Shown: in pieces, positions 48,542 through 60,400 of the stretch
How the letters are laid out: every line of letters begins with the position of its first letter
How positions within the stretch are numbered: the first letter of the stretch is position 1
Origin: Centroberyx gerrardi
Taxonomy: Eukaryota > Chordata > Actinopteri > Beryciformes > Berycidae
DNA length: 64,000 nucleotides
Assembly (NCBI RefSeq): GCF_048128805.1
Contig: NC_136000.1
Location: 19,656,946-19,720,945 of the forward strand
Direction: 5' to 3'
Position numbers and translations under genes: made by a program
The notes under the pieces: generated by a model
The model's input: only the letters and a program-made list of their open reading frames with translations
What the model was told of the DNA's origin: nothing
The model's database searches: none

Positions 48542-48796
48542 GGTAACGCTTTATTTTACAGCCCGCTAATTACGGTGTAACTAGTTTGTAATTATGGAGT
48601 ACTAATAAAATAACAATGCTATATTTACAGGGTAACAAAACAAGAAGTCCGGGAATTAATGGGTAACAATTTTGTAATTATGAGAGACTTACATGGTAGT
48701 TATGGTGTAACTGTTTTTGTAATTACTGCATTTAAAAAGTAATTACAGGTTACAATAATGTAATTAGGGGGGACAAAACAAATGTTATCGGTGCTT
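48542..48796 (+). repeat. Left long inverted repeat of the 3.68 kb unit
   Basis: About 255 bp that match, inverted, 51967-52217. It is rich in GTAATTA and GGTGTAAC sub-repeats. It breaks off after ATCGGTGCTT, before the short MITE end that the right copy has. Confidence 0.85.
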
Positions 48797-49426
48797 GTTC
48801 CCTGTAGTTATGTAGTAAGTATTTAGACCCTAATTTGTTTTATAAAAGGATTATGGTTTTTATTTTACATTTATATTATAAAATTGACATATTTGATATT
48901 TCATCTCAACATACTGTATATTACATTCAATAAAGCTCTTGTATGTTCAATTAAGTCTGTCACTGTGTGTTGAAGTTCCATATTTTTTGTGTATGTTATA
49001 TTGTTACAGAAATGTCACCAAACAGCTGGTCTAGGGTCTCCTCTCCTAACATCGATTACCAGATGGACGTATGTGACTTTCTGTTAAACTGTATTTACTG
49101 TGGGGCATGTGTTTTTGTTTTTTTGTTTTTTACAGAAAACAAGTGGTATATTAAAAGACTCTCAGTGAAAAAACAGCCACATTTAGAATAAACATTGATT
49201 ATATTGTTAGTAATAGAGGTAAAGAAAATGTTAATGGGCAACATGTATTTACTAATTCCATTACACTTTCACTGCTTTAGGCTACAGGTTACCCATAACT
49301 GCAGGAATAAAGGTGTGTTTTGAAGAAATGTGCAAAGACACTATAACAGTAGTGTGCAAATAAATGTATTCAAATAAAATGATTCAGTTGTTCAGTTCTG
49401 TAAAGTGGATAGGAAGATGACAGGAG

Positions 49427-50999
49427 TCAGAAGTGGACTGCAGGTGAGAGGGTGTTCAAGCAGGGCTTTGGCTCATCTGCTTCTGTTTGGCAGGTCTGTT
49501 GGAGCGGTGTCTCTGCTGTTGGAGTCATGTTGTCAGCAGATTTCTTGTTCTTCCTCCGGAATATGCGGGATAGCCAAGAAAAGAAGCCACACTTCTTCTT
49601 CTTCTTTGGTTTTGTCGTCAGGCTGTCTTTGGCACTGAAACTCTGAAGTCCTGTAGGTTTGACCAGTTGGACAGGTGGAAGTGTCTTTTCCAGGGTCAGA
49701 CCGGACAGAGCCTTGGTGTCCTTTACAGTTTCAACCACAAGGCTTGGTGGAGCTTTGACCTCAACCTGGATGGCTGGAGCCTGTGACTCCTGAAGCAGGT
49801 TGGTTGATCCTTTCTTAAGCAGGTGAATCAGGGTGTTTTCAGCAAGAATCTCCTCTGAGGTGGAGATATTGTCAGGTCCAGCAGAGAGGACAGTGACTTT
49901 TGTTCCCTCACAACATTCAGGTTGATGCAGGACGGTCACAGAGCTTTCAGCAGCGGCCTCAATCTGTGCACAAGGGCTGAATGTTTCCGTCTTGATGATA
50001 AAAGGACATTGTTCTTCCTCCTTCTCCAGGTCCTGGAGGAACAGCATCAGTTTAGAATCAGGTCTGATGATTGGCTCCCATTCATCAAGATGATCTTGAG
50101 TAAGGGCATGGTGTGCAGTGCAGGCAGCCATAAATGTAGAACTCACTGATGAGGAATCATTCATGTGCTTTTCACCAAGTTCCTCCTCCTCCAGGAGGAG
50201 AGAGGAACTGCATCAGGTGAGAGTCAGTGCTGCTGACAACAGGTTCCCATTTGTCAAGTTGGTCCAGAGTCGGCCCATGCTGTGGGGAGCAGTCAAGCAC
50301 AAATCTAGAGAGATGTGATGAAGCGTAGAGGAGCTCCTCACCAAATCCCTCCTTCTCCAAGTCAAAGTGGGATTTGACCAGTGGCTCCCACTCATCCAGG
50401 CAGCCCAGAGTGGATCCACAGGGTGAGCAGCAGTCAGCCACAAATCCAGATGTGTCACCTGGGGGAGCATAGAGGTATCTCTTCCCAACTGTCTCCATGT
50501 GGTAGTCATCGTCAAAACCATTGGGCGAGTGCTGAAGCAGCCTCAATCTCTTAATGATTTTGAAGTCATCAGTCATTGGAGCCTCATGGCATGGAGCCTC
50601 AACAAGGCGGAGCAGGTTGGATTGAGCCTCAACATGCTGAGCTGGGTGGATGGATGCTCCAGCATTTCTTACAGCTGCGTCCTCGGTCGTGAGAGGAGAC
50701 TCTTTCTCTCTGGGAGGAAGGTCTCCTTTGTCCATATCCAAGAGAAGTTTGCATGCTGATGAAGCTGCACTGGCTATTGGTTCCCACATATTGAGGCTCT
50801 CAAAACCACAAGCAGGTTTGGAGCCGAGACCAACAGCAGACTGAGGTGAAAGGTCACAGTCGAGCTCAGCAGTCACTCCAGAGAAACTAGAGGCTTCAGC
50901 ATAAAGATAATGCTCCTTCTTCAGGACTTTCGCAAACATGCAGTTGATGTTTTCATGGCGATCGTCATTAAGGGCATTGAGTCGAGAGACCATTTGCAT
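49427..50999 (-). pseudogene. WEP-repeat protein gene, one frameshift (teleost gene of unknown function)
   Basis: Two minus-strand frames, 50999-50172 (275 codons) and 50164-49427 (245 codons), belong to one gene. The protein has four tandem units of about 37 residues: a hydrophobic/Tyr start (such as RYLYA or ELLYA), S-x-FV, a C-S-P or C-T-A step, then T-L-x-x-LDEWEPL. The WEP positions are in SLNMWEPI, CLDEWEPL, QLDKWEPV and HLDEWEPI. The fourth unit's start lies past the break: in the +1 frame at 50192-50164 the reading is EEEELGEKHMND, which continues the repeat exactly. The 1 nt shift falls in TCTCCTCCTGGAGGAGGAGG, a palindromic GA/CT tract. It may be a true mutation, a polymorphism or an assembly error. 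The C-terminus is basic (KKKKKCGFFSWLSRIFRRKN). I do not recognise the family. The gene lies wholly inside the mobile unit. Confidence 0.65.
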
Positions 51000-51924
51000 T
51001 GATGCAGAAAGACATGCGATGGCAACATTTTAATAATCAAATAACCATGAGGCCACCTGATGTAGCTTCATTCAAGGTCAACATGCTTCATCATAGTCCA
51101 TGTAAAGGAATTATCCAACCGCACACTGTTAGACTTTGTTGCCAATTTACTCACATCTTTATTTTTCTTATAACATTTGTAAAAATAGGCTTAAGGATTG
51201 AACAACGCATTTCGCTTGTTGCTTCATCTTATGCCTTTCATCATAGTTTTGTTTCAAAAACAAATCTAACTGTGAATTTACAATGTAAATCAAACTAAGG
51301 AAGAACTAGACACAAATGTAAATCCTTCAGCACAAACAACTTTCAAAAAATACATGTGGCTTACCAAGATGGAAATCACTCTCCATGTTTTCCTTTCTAA
51401 AAGGTAGATATTATTGATGTTTCTCCAAATGAAGGCAACGTGAGTTTTCTTTCTCAATGTGCAGGTGAACACCGATCAGAGATGAAACTGTGAGTCTGAG
51501 TCTGTGCTAAGGACAATCGCTCCTTTATGACACTACCATTCTAAATCCTATCAACTCTGCTGCATTCTGTCCAGCTGCATTATGATTCATCAGATGAAGC
51601 TCAGGCCCCAAACTTTGATGACAGAGATGTCTTGCTTCGTACATGCTTTATAAACTACACATGATTAAAAAACAACTAACTATTTGGAATTTGAATTAAG
51701 ATATATATGTGATAAACATCTATTTAATTGCCAATTCCTATTGCACTTTCACTGTTTTAAGCCACAAATTAGCTCACTCTAATCTTACTATCATATCTGA
51801 GGGGATACTTTAGGAAAATAAAAAGAAAAGTTATTCATCTTCAATTCAGCTTTTCAGGTGTAGAATTTCTTCTTTCCAGAACAACCTGTGCATCAACCCA
51901 TGTAGTTACTGTAATAGAAACATG

Positions 51925-52217
51925 GGTAGCACTTTACAATGGCCTTTTCCCAGTGCATGTACCTTTAAGCACCAATAACATTTGTTTAGTCGCCCCTAAT
52001 TACGTTATTGTACCCTGTAATTATTTTTGAAGTATGCAATAATTACAAAAACAGTTACGCCATAACTACCTTATAAATCTCTCATAATTACAAAATTGTT
52101 ACACCTTAATTCCCAGACTTCTTGTTTTGTTACCCTGTAACTACAGCATTGCTATTTTATTACACAATTACAAACTAGTTACACCATAATTAGAGGGCTG
52201 TAAAATAAAGCGTTACC
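51925..52217 (-). mobile_element. MITE-like right end of the 3.68 kb unit
   Basis: GGTAGCACTTTACAATGG at 51925 and CTGTAAAATAAAGCGTTACC at 52217 form imperfect short inverted ends around 293 bp. On its own it has no matching flank duplication (GAAACATG left, GGATATAT right), whereas the outer pair with the left repeat does. Confidence 0.7.
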
Positions 52218-52716
52218 GGATATATTATACAATATCAGTCTGTGTCTGTCTGTGACCCTGTGTGTGGGCTACAGTATATGCCTAAATCCCCCGTTTGCTT
52301 GAAATTAGCTTCTCAGTGATGTTCAGGACGTGTTTGGGTGTGTACCTTCTGCTGTGGGCATGACAAGCGTTGAGCTGGGTTGTGGCCATCAAGCACAGGG
52401 AAGTCACAGCAACAACAATGGCAGAAAACGGTAAGAAACAAAAGAACAGCAAAGCTAAATGTGCGGCAGACAAGACTTGTTCAAAAACATTGTGAAAATT
52501 GCCATTCATTTTTTTTATTGCAGATTGTCTGTGTTCACCCTCTGCCTCTTCAATGTCTGTGGTGGCTTTATGCATGCCGACACCTCAGCCTCAGGCTAGA
52601 TGCTATTTCAAGGTAGACAGCTCATCAAGCTGAGTGACAAGGGAGGCTAACAATACACTTCATGCTTCAAGGCCAAAAGTTGCATATTGTAGCTTTAAGC
52701 TTATCATGACATGATG

Positions 52717-52777
52717 TCCATCCATCCATCCATCCATCCATCCATCCATCCATCCATCTATCCATCCATCCATCCAT
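52717..52777. repeat. (ATCC)n microsatellite, 3' tail of a non-LTR element
   Basis: About 15 CATC/TCCA units. On the minus strand it is a GGAT repeat that directly follows the phrase CAGCTAGAAAATGGATGG, the 3' end of the adjoining retrotransposon fragment. Confidence 0.9.
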
Positions 52778-54340
52778 TTTCTAGCTGCCTATCCAGCTCA
52801 GTGTTGAGGTGGCAGAGCAAAAAACAAAAAACTTCTTCCAGCTCCCACTGCCGGATCACCAGGTGCTGCAGCTGGGAGATGTAGTCCCTCCAGCATATCC
52901 TGGGTCTCCTCCCAGTAGGACGTACCTGGCACACCTCCAAAAGGAGGCACCTTAACAGTTGCTTGCTGAGCTCCTCAGCCTGTAACAGAGAGTGAGGCAA
53001 GCCATCCTGCGGAGAAACTTCATTTTGGCTGCAGTCACATTCATTGAGTCACTACCCAAAGTTTGTGACCATAGGTGAAGGTTGGAATGAAGATTGACTA
53101 ATAAATCAAGAGCAATTGCTTTGTGGCTCAGCTCTCTATTTACCACCATAACCAGCGGTCAATCCCCTGATCCCATTTACCCTCACTTGTGAAAAAGACT
53201 CTGAGATACCTGATTACCTCCTCCACTTGGGGAAGTTGCTCACCTCTCACCTGGGATAGGCCATGTTTTTGCAGGAGAGAACCATGGCCTCAGACTTGGA
53301 AGTGCTGACCCTCATCTTGACTCAGCCGCAAACCATTCCAGTGAAGGATACCCCAGAGTGTTCCTTCCATATTCCGACAATGCCCCCAGTCAAGGTCAGA
53401 GGTTACCTGCCCCTGCTGAGAACAGCCTGGGTGATGTCCCTCCCCTCCTGAGTCGCTGAATAGTTTTCCTGAAAGTCATTCTCCATGCCCTCTCCGAACT
53501 CCTCCCACACCCGGGCTGTGGCTTCTGCAACCACAGCAGTTGCAGTCTTTTTGGCCTGCTGGTTCTTGGGTGGCTGCCATGACAGGACCTCACCACCTTT
53601 TGGCCACAGGTCCTAGAAGCCGCTTCTATGACAGAGGTTTTGAACAGGATCCATTCCGACTCCATGTCCCCAACGTCCTCCTGGATACAGGAAAAGTTTG
53701 TTTGGAGGTGAGAGTTGAAATCATTCCAGACACAGTCTTCCACCAGGTGTAAACCAGTAAATCCTCACTTTCATGTTTACCCTAATCCTTGAACATGGTG
53801 TTTGTTATGGATAATCTGTGGCTAGGACATAAATCCAATAACAAGTAACCGCACAGGCTCAGATTAGGGAGGCCATTCCTCCCAATCATGCCCCTCCAGG
53901 TTTCCCAGTCAATGTGAGTGTTAAAATCTCCCAGTGGCACTAAGTAGTCATAAGTGGAGCCTTCTCCAGCACCCCTTCATATCCAAGAAGGCTGTGTACT
54001 CTGAACTGCTGTTAGATGTATTCTCGCAAACAACAGTGAGAGTTTTCCTCGCTACAACTCGTAGTCGCATTGAGGCGACCGTCTCATCCATAGGACAAAC
54101 TCCAACTGGGCAGCAGCCAGCCGGGGACTCGTGAGTATCCTCTTACCTGCTTGGAGCCAGCTTCCATTTTGAAGATCCACACCGCCAAGGTCTGTTCTGC
54201 CCCTGCCCTGTACCTTGTGGGTGGTAAGCCCACAAAGCAGCGGCCCTGTGCTGTTGAGACCAATTTGCCCTGGGTGTCCCTACCTGGAGCACAAAGCTCC
54301 CAACAACATAACTCCCAGGGCCAGTGAGGCTGCGCCGCCC
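52778..54340 (-). mobile_element. Decayed non-LTR retrotransposon (LINE) fragment, antisense
   Basis: On the minus strand the order is endonuclease region (about 54150-53760), then the region encoding SEWILFKTSVIEAASRTCGQK and AWRMTFRKTIQRLRR (53743-53460), and then the C-terminal part with GRRPRICWRDYISQL (52950-52870). The 3' end is GGCAGCTAGAAAATGGATGG plus a GGAT tail. The phrases correspond to a LINE abundant in fish genomes. A large internal deletion near 53450-53390 removes most of the reverse transcriptase, and stops and frameshifts break the rest. It cannot be active. The clade is not assigned. Confidence 0.75.
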
Positions 54341-54356
54341 CCCCCCCCCCCCCCCC
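54338..54356. repeat. Poly-C tract
   Basis: About 18 C residues after GCCGC; such tracts are prone to length error in sequencing. Confidence 0.9.
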
Positions 54357-57300
54357 AAAACCAATAATGTTTCGATTCTATGAGGGTCTTTCACATCATG
54401 TTGGAAAGTACATTTTCATTTAAAAGAAAAAAGTTTTACTTTGTGTTTCAATCTCAGGCTTTTGATGGAAATGTGTATTAGCAACGGATCACTGCACTGA
54501 TCAAATGGCCACCGATTATGGCCACTGATCGTTATTGGCCAATAGATGTTCTCAATAGGTCTTTGGTGATTGGCTGATCACTGTTTCAACTGCCTGATCA
54601 CATTATATGCCTACATTCATTATTTATGCCATTTGACAGTAATTGAATACTGAAATGAATGGGCCCTCCGTTCTTTAAGTGGCCTCACTGTTTTTAATTT
54701 TTGGATTGCCAGGAGTGCAGCACAAAGGAAGAATTGGTCATTTCATTTCACTCGATTCTGAACTGAGCATTTTGATAGTGTTTCATTAGTGTTTAATCCA
54801 TTTGCTATTTTCAACTTTTAATAAACATTGATAGCTTGTATGTATTACTTTCAGACATTGTATTATGCATTTCATAGCCTATATGATTTCAAACAGTTAA
54901 TAACATACCACTATGCTGCCTCAATGAAAAACTCACCTCAGTCATCAAGCACACACTAACACATTATACCTGTGTTGATTTATTTACAAATGGTTAGCCT
55001 GACAATATCATGCAGCTATAAGAGCAATCTGTCAAACACAGTACTGAATTTAAACTGTACTGCTTATACTTGCTGATTTGTTAGTAGAAACAACCATTGA
55101 AAAACCACCACTCCCAACAGCTGTACCCTCAATAATAAAACGCAAAAAGAAGCCCTGAACAGACAGAAATAGTGGAGCATTGAGCTGGCTTTCTTTCTAC
55201 TGGCGAAGTTAATGATATAACAATAAGTCTATCAAACTTTCCAGAACATTGTGGCTGATGTCTGGTTTTCTAGTCTGTGCACAGTGCCAGAATTTATTAA
55301 CACAGTTACCTGAACAGCTTCTAAGCTATCTAATCTAGTCTAACTAATTGGTATTAAACACACCCTTGTGGTAGAAGTATCGGTAGTATAAATCTGCACA
55401 CTTCCATTTATCTAATAAAGGTAAAGGCCACCTTTAAGCATAACCCTGGGTAAAACAACAGTTTCAACAAATTGAATATCCGGTAGTCACTTAATAAATA
55501 TTTGCCTTGTCACTTTTTAGTCAACAAGTTTAGTTATTATTGTGCATAGTCAGTTAAAATGGCCATTTATCATAATTTTCACTGACAAAAGTGTGGGGTA
55601 GCCAAAGCCCACAAATTGGGTTTCAACTTGTTTGCTAACAGGAACTAATTGCTTTTCCCTTTGTGCTGTCCACTAGCCCACCCATGCATTGTTTTACTTC
55701 CCTGTCCTCTGGGTTCAGCAGCCTCTTTCCTGTGTTCTCCCTTCCCACAGTGTCACTTTCACAGTCATAGTAATTAGCGGTATAATTAAGATCAACATCG
55801 GCTCTGTGACTGCCAAACCAAGGAGGAGGAAGGGTTAGCAGGCAAGCAGGAGGAAGAGAGTGTCAATATTTAATGGTGTTCATGCTTTTAAATTGATTTA
55901 AATTCCTTTTTATGAACACGGGAATACATCACAATCATATATACCCTCGCCTGTCTTTGACAGTTGCCTTCTGCTCTCCTTTCAGTCTGCTCTGTCTGGG
56001 TCTTCGCGATTGTCCTGATGTTTTTGTCTGGCTGCTGTTATCAGGAGCGTTTTTGTGGTTTTTGTGGTGCGCTGTATTTGACCCCCCTTTCTCTCGTGTC
56101 TGTTATCTGCCTTTGGATTCCATTAGCACAGTGACAGAGAGGTGATTACAGCCGGCCCAGGTCTTTTAATACAGATTAGACGTCATCTGTGATGCCTTTC
56201 ATATGCCTGCCATCGCACCATCCCTCAACTTATTGTCTGGGGCCCTTTTCCTGGAGCTGTTGATATGGTCTGCTGTATGCTCCTGTAATGGTATCTGTAT
56301 TCTGTGCACTTTGCCACAGTGAATATCAGTATTTGACACAACTAATAAGGCCTTTCATTTTGATGGAATTCTCTTTCAGTTCAGACACACTGGCTGAAGC
56401 CTGTGTTTTCTCTTAGTGAGAGAGTGCTGTTTGCTTGTGCTGTGGGTGGAGCTGAGAGACAGATTGTGTCAAACAAAAGTGTTGTGTTTGGCAGGCCCTG
56501 CCAGCACTTTGTGCCACTTTCCATTCCGAAAGCTTACCATAGTTACTGCTTGTAATGTCCACGGGTTGAGAATTTGAGAAGGTAAAATAATTACTTTGCA
56601 AAATTATCATTTCCATGCATGATTTCCTAGTGATACAATTCAATTACATTGACAAGCAGCCCTTTCAGAACAACTGGAGCCTGATTTTAATTGAACAGCG
56701 AGTCAGCTCTCATTTCCCCTAATTTGATTGTCACACTCCTGAATTGCATTTGATGATCACACAAAACAAAGCCAATGAGATAATCATTTGCAGTGTAATG
56801 CTGTACTTATTTTAATCTTCAGGAATACAACAGATTTGCCATGCAGGTAAGAGAGGCTGTCATTCCGAATCAGACTGAGCCACGGGAGCATCGCTAGCAA
56901 AGATAGGAAGAGCCGAAAATGGACTTGATGGTTTTCTCTTTCTACATCTCACATTGTGCCTGTCTGAACACAATTAAGTAACCTCTGTGTTTTGCTTGGC
57001 TATATTCATTATCATGTAGATGTACCTGGAGTGATTGGAGATGAAAGCATTAAAAGTTCTCAGCGCACACATTATGTACCCATATTGCTTTCACTTGTCC
57101 TGTCAACTAAGAGACAAAAGAAGCAAATAAGAACAATTTGCCCTCTGTATATGTACTCTATTGTGTGTTGGAGGTGGAAGAGGATGCACAGGCCTGGGAG
57201 CAGAGACACAGAGACAGACAAGACAGGATAGACAAGAGGGCCCGGTAAAGAAGGCTTATGATGAGTATGAAGATGGGGAGGACTTGCCAAGTGGTGGCCA

Positions 57301-57383
57301 TTTTATAGAAAGTGGGTTTCAGTAAGATTTTAAGAAAATGTATAACCTGCCATGTCTTCTTCTATGTCTTATTTACCTTGTAG
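54357..57383. other. AT-rich DNA without a supported gene
   Basis: No exon could be supported. A 24 nt stretch at 56823-56846 has a perfect acceptor/donor pair (CTTCAG before, GTAAGAG after) and an open frame, and might be a micro-exon of the gene suggested at 45514 and 57384, but nothing else backs this. Remnant repeat-like sequence with GATCACTG phrases lies at 54480-54605. Confidence 0.45.
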
Positions 57384-57461
57384 AATGAAAGTGAATGAGG
57401 TTGTGCCTTTTAGTCTGGATGGAGACTTTGACACAAGCATCCCAAAGACCTGCACCAGCGG
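57384..57461 (+). CDS. iftap: Possible iftap internal exon
   Basis: The acceptor TTACCTTGTAG (to 57383) and donor GCGG|GTGAGTC (57461/57462) enclose 78 nt. The frame with phase 2 entry reads MKVNEVVPFSLDGDFDTSIP. The N/D-E-V-x-x-FSLD-x-x-FD pattern matches the conserved C-terminal motif of vertebrate IFTAP. The exon is on the same strand as the candidate start at 45514, about 12 kb downstream. The match is short and the downstream exon was not found, so this is a lead rather than a firm call. Confidence 0.4.
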
Positions 57462-60400
57462 GTGAGTCGGGCGGCCAGTATGGATGGGTGACGGGTTCTG
57501 GGACATTTCTCTTGTTCCCCACATTCACGACACAGCTAACAACACTTAAGGAGCCTGGCAACCACAAAACTTGTGATGATGTGATGGTGATAATATCCAT
57601 TGTCTAAACTACCTCTAAAATACTTTAACCTTACTCAGGCTTGTCCCTAAACCGACAGAATTTGACTCATTTGAAACATTTTGTCTGACTTACTTTTGCC
57701 AAGTACGATGAGTAAATTGTTAAGACCATTCCTTCATCTGGTGCGTTTTACCGATGAGCTTTTTATATATTTTATATCAGTGGAGCTTGTTGCAAAGATC
57801 GTGAACAGCACAATGAAATGTCGGCGCTTTGCTGAGTGTTCTCTCCCAGGATGATCTTGGCTTATGTTCACATAATCACAGAGGGCAACACATTAAAATG
57901 GGAGGCTTGACTTACCAGGGTTCATTAAGGAATAAGGAATTACCAAAAATCAAAGCTGATTTACCATGTTCATCATCTCATACATTCCAAAACCACATTA
58001 TGAGCAGTCTTGCATAATTTTATTTGGTTTGAGGATGAAAAGAGAGCACCCCTTTAATGAGTTTGAATTTATGCTTGGATGTTATCACAATATACTGAAT
58101 ACTTGTGCTGATTACAACCTGAAATGTGCACAGATGTAACCATTGTGGGTCTGCTTTCTGATGATGTATTGCATGCAGCCGTAAACTACCGAGGTACTCG
58201 CAACACCTAAAAAGAATCTTGGAAAAATTCATTCTTTCAGACTGCTGCTGTATCACAACTGCAATACTAATGAAGGAAAGATGCAGGATAGATGCATGAT
58301 GGCTAGTACCGTGGATAAAAAACCCCAAAACAAAACATTCCCTCCCGACGGATACGGTTGGGAAAATAATGATCTCAAATTGAGAAATTGGATTATATTC
58401 TAAGGAGTGTTAGAGTAGTATTTTTTTTTTTTAAGAATTAAAATCAAAACAAAGCATGACAACCAAATATGAACATGAACTTATGAACTGCTTTTTCTAG
58501 CAGAATCTTGTAGGGGAATCATTTATAGATATGGGGGAATCAGTGCAGGCAGGGACTGGTGTAGATGTTTGAGAGTGAAATGTCCCTTTAATAACCGCAG
58601 ATTAGATATCTCTGTGTGTGTGTGTGTGCGAAAAGGGGGGGAGGGGACACTACTGTCAGCTTTTCAGTGTGTGTACCCCACTGGGTGAACACGCAGCACT
58701 GTAATTAATTTCATGTCGCTACAGTCTGTGTCTCAGTGTGCTTTTTCACTGAAACAAACAGCTTAGAAAAGGCTTTGGAGTAGGCTGGAAACCTGAGAGG
58801 TGAAGGCAAATATTATGCAGGCTACATTTGTGTGTTGTGCATCTTTTATGATATGACTTTTAATGTAATGACTTCTTTTTTTAGCACTGTTTAGATTAAG
58901 AATACTTCATACTGTTTTGTTCCCTTGCCTTATATTGTGAGGGTTCTCTTCTCTGTGTCATGAGTTTTATGTTTCAATCTTTGATGCTGTTGTCTTGTGT
59001 CCCACTACCAGCCTGTGAGTGTGTGTGTGAGTGTGTGTGTGTGTGTGTGTGTGCCTGTATGTGTGTGTGTTGTGGCGAGGCGAAGAGGGACTGTGAGGGA
59101 AATAAAGTGAATGTTTGTACTAGATAGAGAGAGAAACTAAGTGTGCGTGACAGGAGTTGGCAAAAGTTCATACTGCAGAAAATCGGAACACATTTTCCAG
59201 CACGCATGTTGGTTTACTTTACTTTAAAACATTAAGAAGAATGTGTTCACATATGCCTACTCAGTCTGAAGCAATGCATATTTAATGTCTGTTCCTGTCA
59301 CCTCACATTTAATTGGTGGCTGGCACAGTGGAGCAAGACCAAAAGGACAAGACCTTTTCAGGGTTATGTTCAACTTTCACAGTAGATACTCACAGTAAAA
59401 AAAAAAAAACATCTAACAACAATGAAACACATTTCCTCAGCCATATTCTGTACTGCATGTTTTATGATTCAGTATGTTCTCTATATATGAGTCATATTCA
59501 AACGGCTGCATTGAACAAAGAGACTTGCCTTGCAACCTTATGAATGCTGTGTTTGTTTTTTGTCTGTTTTGATTTAAAACTGCAGATTTTATTGAGAAAG
59601 ATGGCACTGATTTTTGATTTATTTTAAAAAACGTTCTGATCTGAAGTTTGATTAAGCCCGGTGTTGTGTTGCTATGCTTCAGTGTGCTCCTGCTTTTCTT
59701 TGTATGTGTGAGAAAGTGATTCTACACGGATAAATAGGCTTTGGTGCTTCAGGGGACCTGCAGATGGAACAGGCTCATTCTCTCCCCAGGTGGTGCTCCT
59801 GCATGTGGTGGGAGAGGAGTAAGGGGCATGACCACAGCCTTTCAGTTGGTGTCTACCCCATCAGGAGAGATGGGGATAGAGATAGAAGGGCAACCCCGAC
59901 CCCAACCTGGCCCCATTGCTGTACACAGGTGCACTTTTAGTGGGGCACCAACAGTAACATCCAGGTGTTAATGCTGAGAGAGAGCGAATCAAACAGAGGA
60001 GAGACACAGGGCCTCAGTCTGGCCCAGCTGTACATGGTTTAGCACACTTTGTCCCTTTGCTGCAGTGCCATTCAGAACAAGATTTACTCAATGTGCCAAG
60101 AATATACTGTATATTTGTGACTAGACATTTGTCCTGCTGGATCAGTGCCAGATAAAATGGCCCTAGACACATACAGATTCATCTTTAAGAAAAAAGAAGG
60201 AAAACTAGTACTGTAATAAACAAGATCCAAACAAATATCAAATATATACGTATTAAAATGGTTGTGCTTGGACAGTACAAGGATGTAAGGCAATAGTACA
60301 CAAAACAGATATACACTAAATATACATGACAATATAATGATTTACAGTCTGCAGTTTGCTAACTTACATACTGTGGCAATATGGCAGGCTTTGGGTGTGA

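Larger units (their letters stand above)
48542..52217. mobile_element. 3.68 kb unit with 250 bp inverted repeats and 8 bp target duplication, carrying a gene
   Basis: The unit starts GGTAACGCTTTATTTTACAG and ends with the exact reverse complement of that 20-mer. The inverted match continues for about 250 bp (48542-48796 against 51967-52217) with scattered differences. The 8 bp GGATATAT directly flanks both ends (48534-48541 and 52218-52225), a perfect target-site duplication of hAT length. The right repeat extends to 51925, where GGTAGCACTTTACAATGG forms short inverted ends with GGTAACGCTTTATTTTACAG. That part alone therefore looks like a complete 293 bp MITE. The interior contains no transposase frame; its only substantial open frames are the WEP-repeat gene on the minus strand. 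The whole may have moved as a pair of inverted MITEs with the DNA between them. Confidence 0.85.
48487..52694. mobile_element. Older DNA element with TTAA flanks, split by a later insertion
   Basis: The left end is AGCTACAATATGCAACTTTT from 48487. The right end is its perfect reverse complement, finishing at 52694. Both ends abut TTAA (48483-48486 and 52695-52698). Removing the inner unit (48542-52217 plus one copy of GGATATAT) would leave an element of about 520 bp: 55 bases of left end, then 52218-52694. The right part carries ATGGCAGAAAACGG followed by a 26-codon frame, which may be the remnant of a first coding exon. Similar ends are widespread in fish genomes. The superfamily is not assigned; TTAA is its own complement and could be a duplication or a preference. 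Confidence 0.75.

Noticed and set aside
48967-49191. 74-codon frame inside the mobile unit as a transposase
   Set aside because: Too short, hydrophobic and without any hAT transposase motif.
52282-52616. Open frames in the outer element as a gene
   Set aside because: Overlapping on both strands and part of a dispersed repeat; at most a remnant of a first exon.
54143-54394. Minus-strand frame with a Gly run
   Set aside because: The Gly run is the poly-C tract; the rest is decayed retrotransposon.
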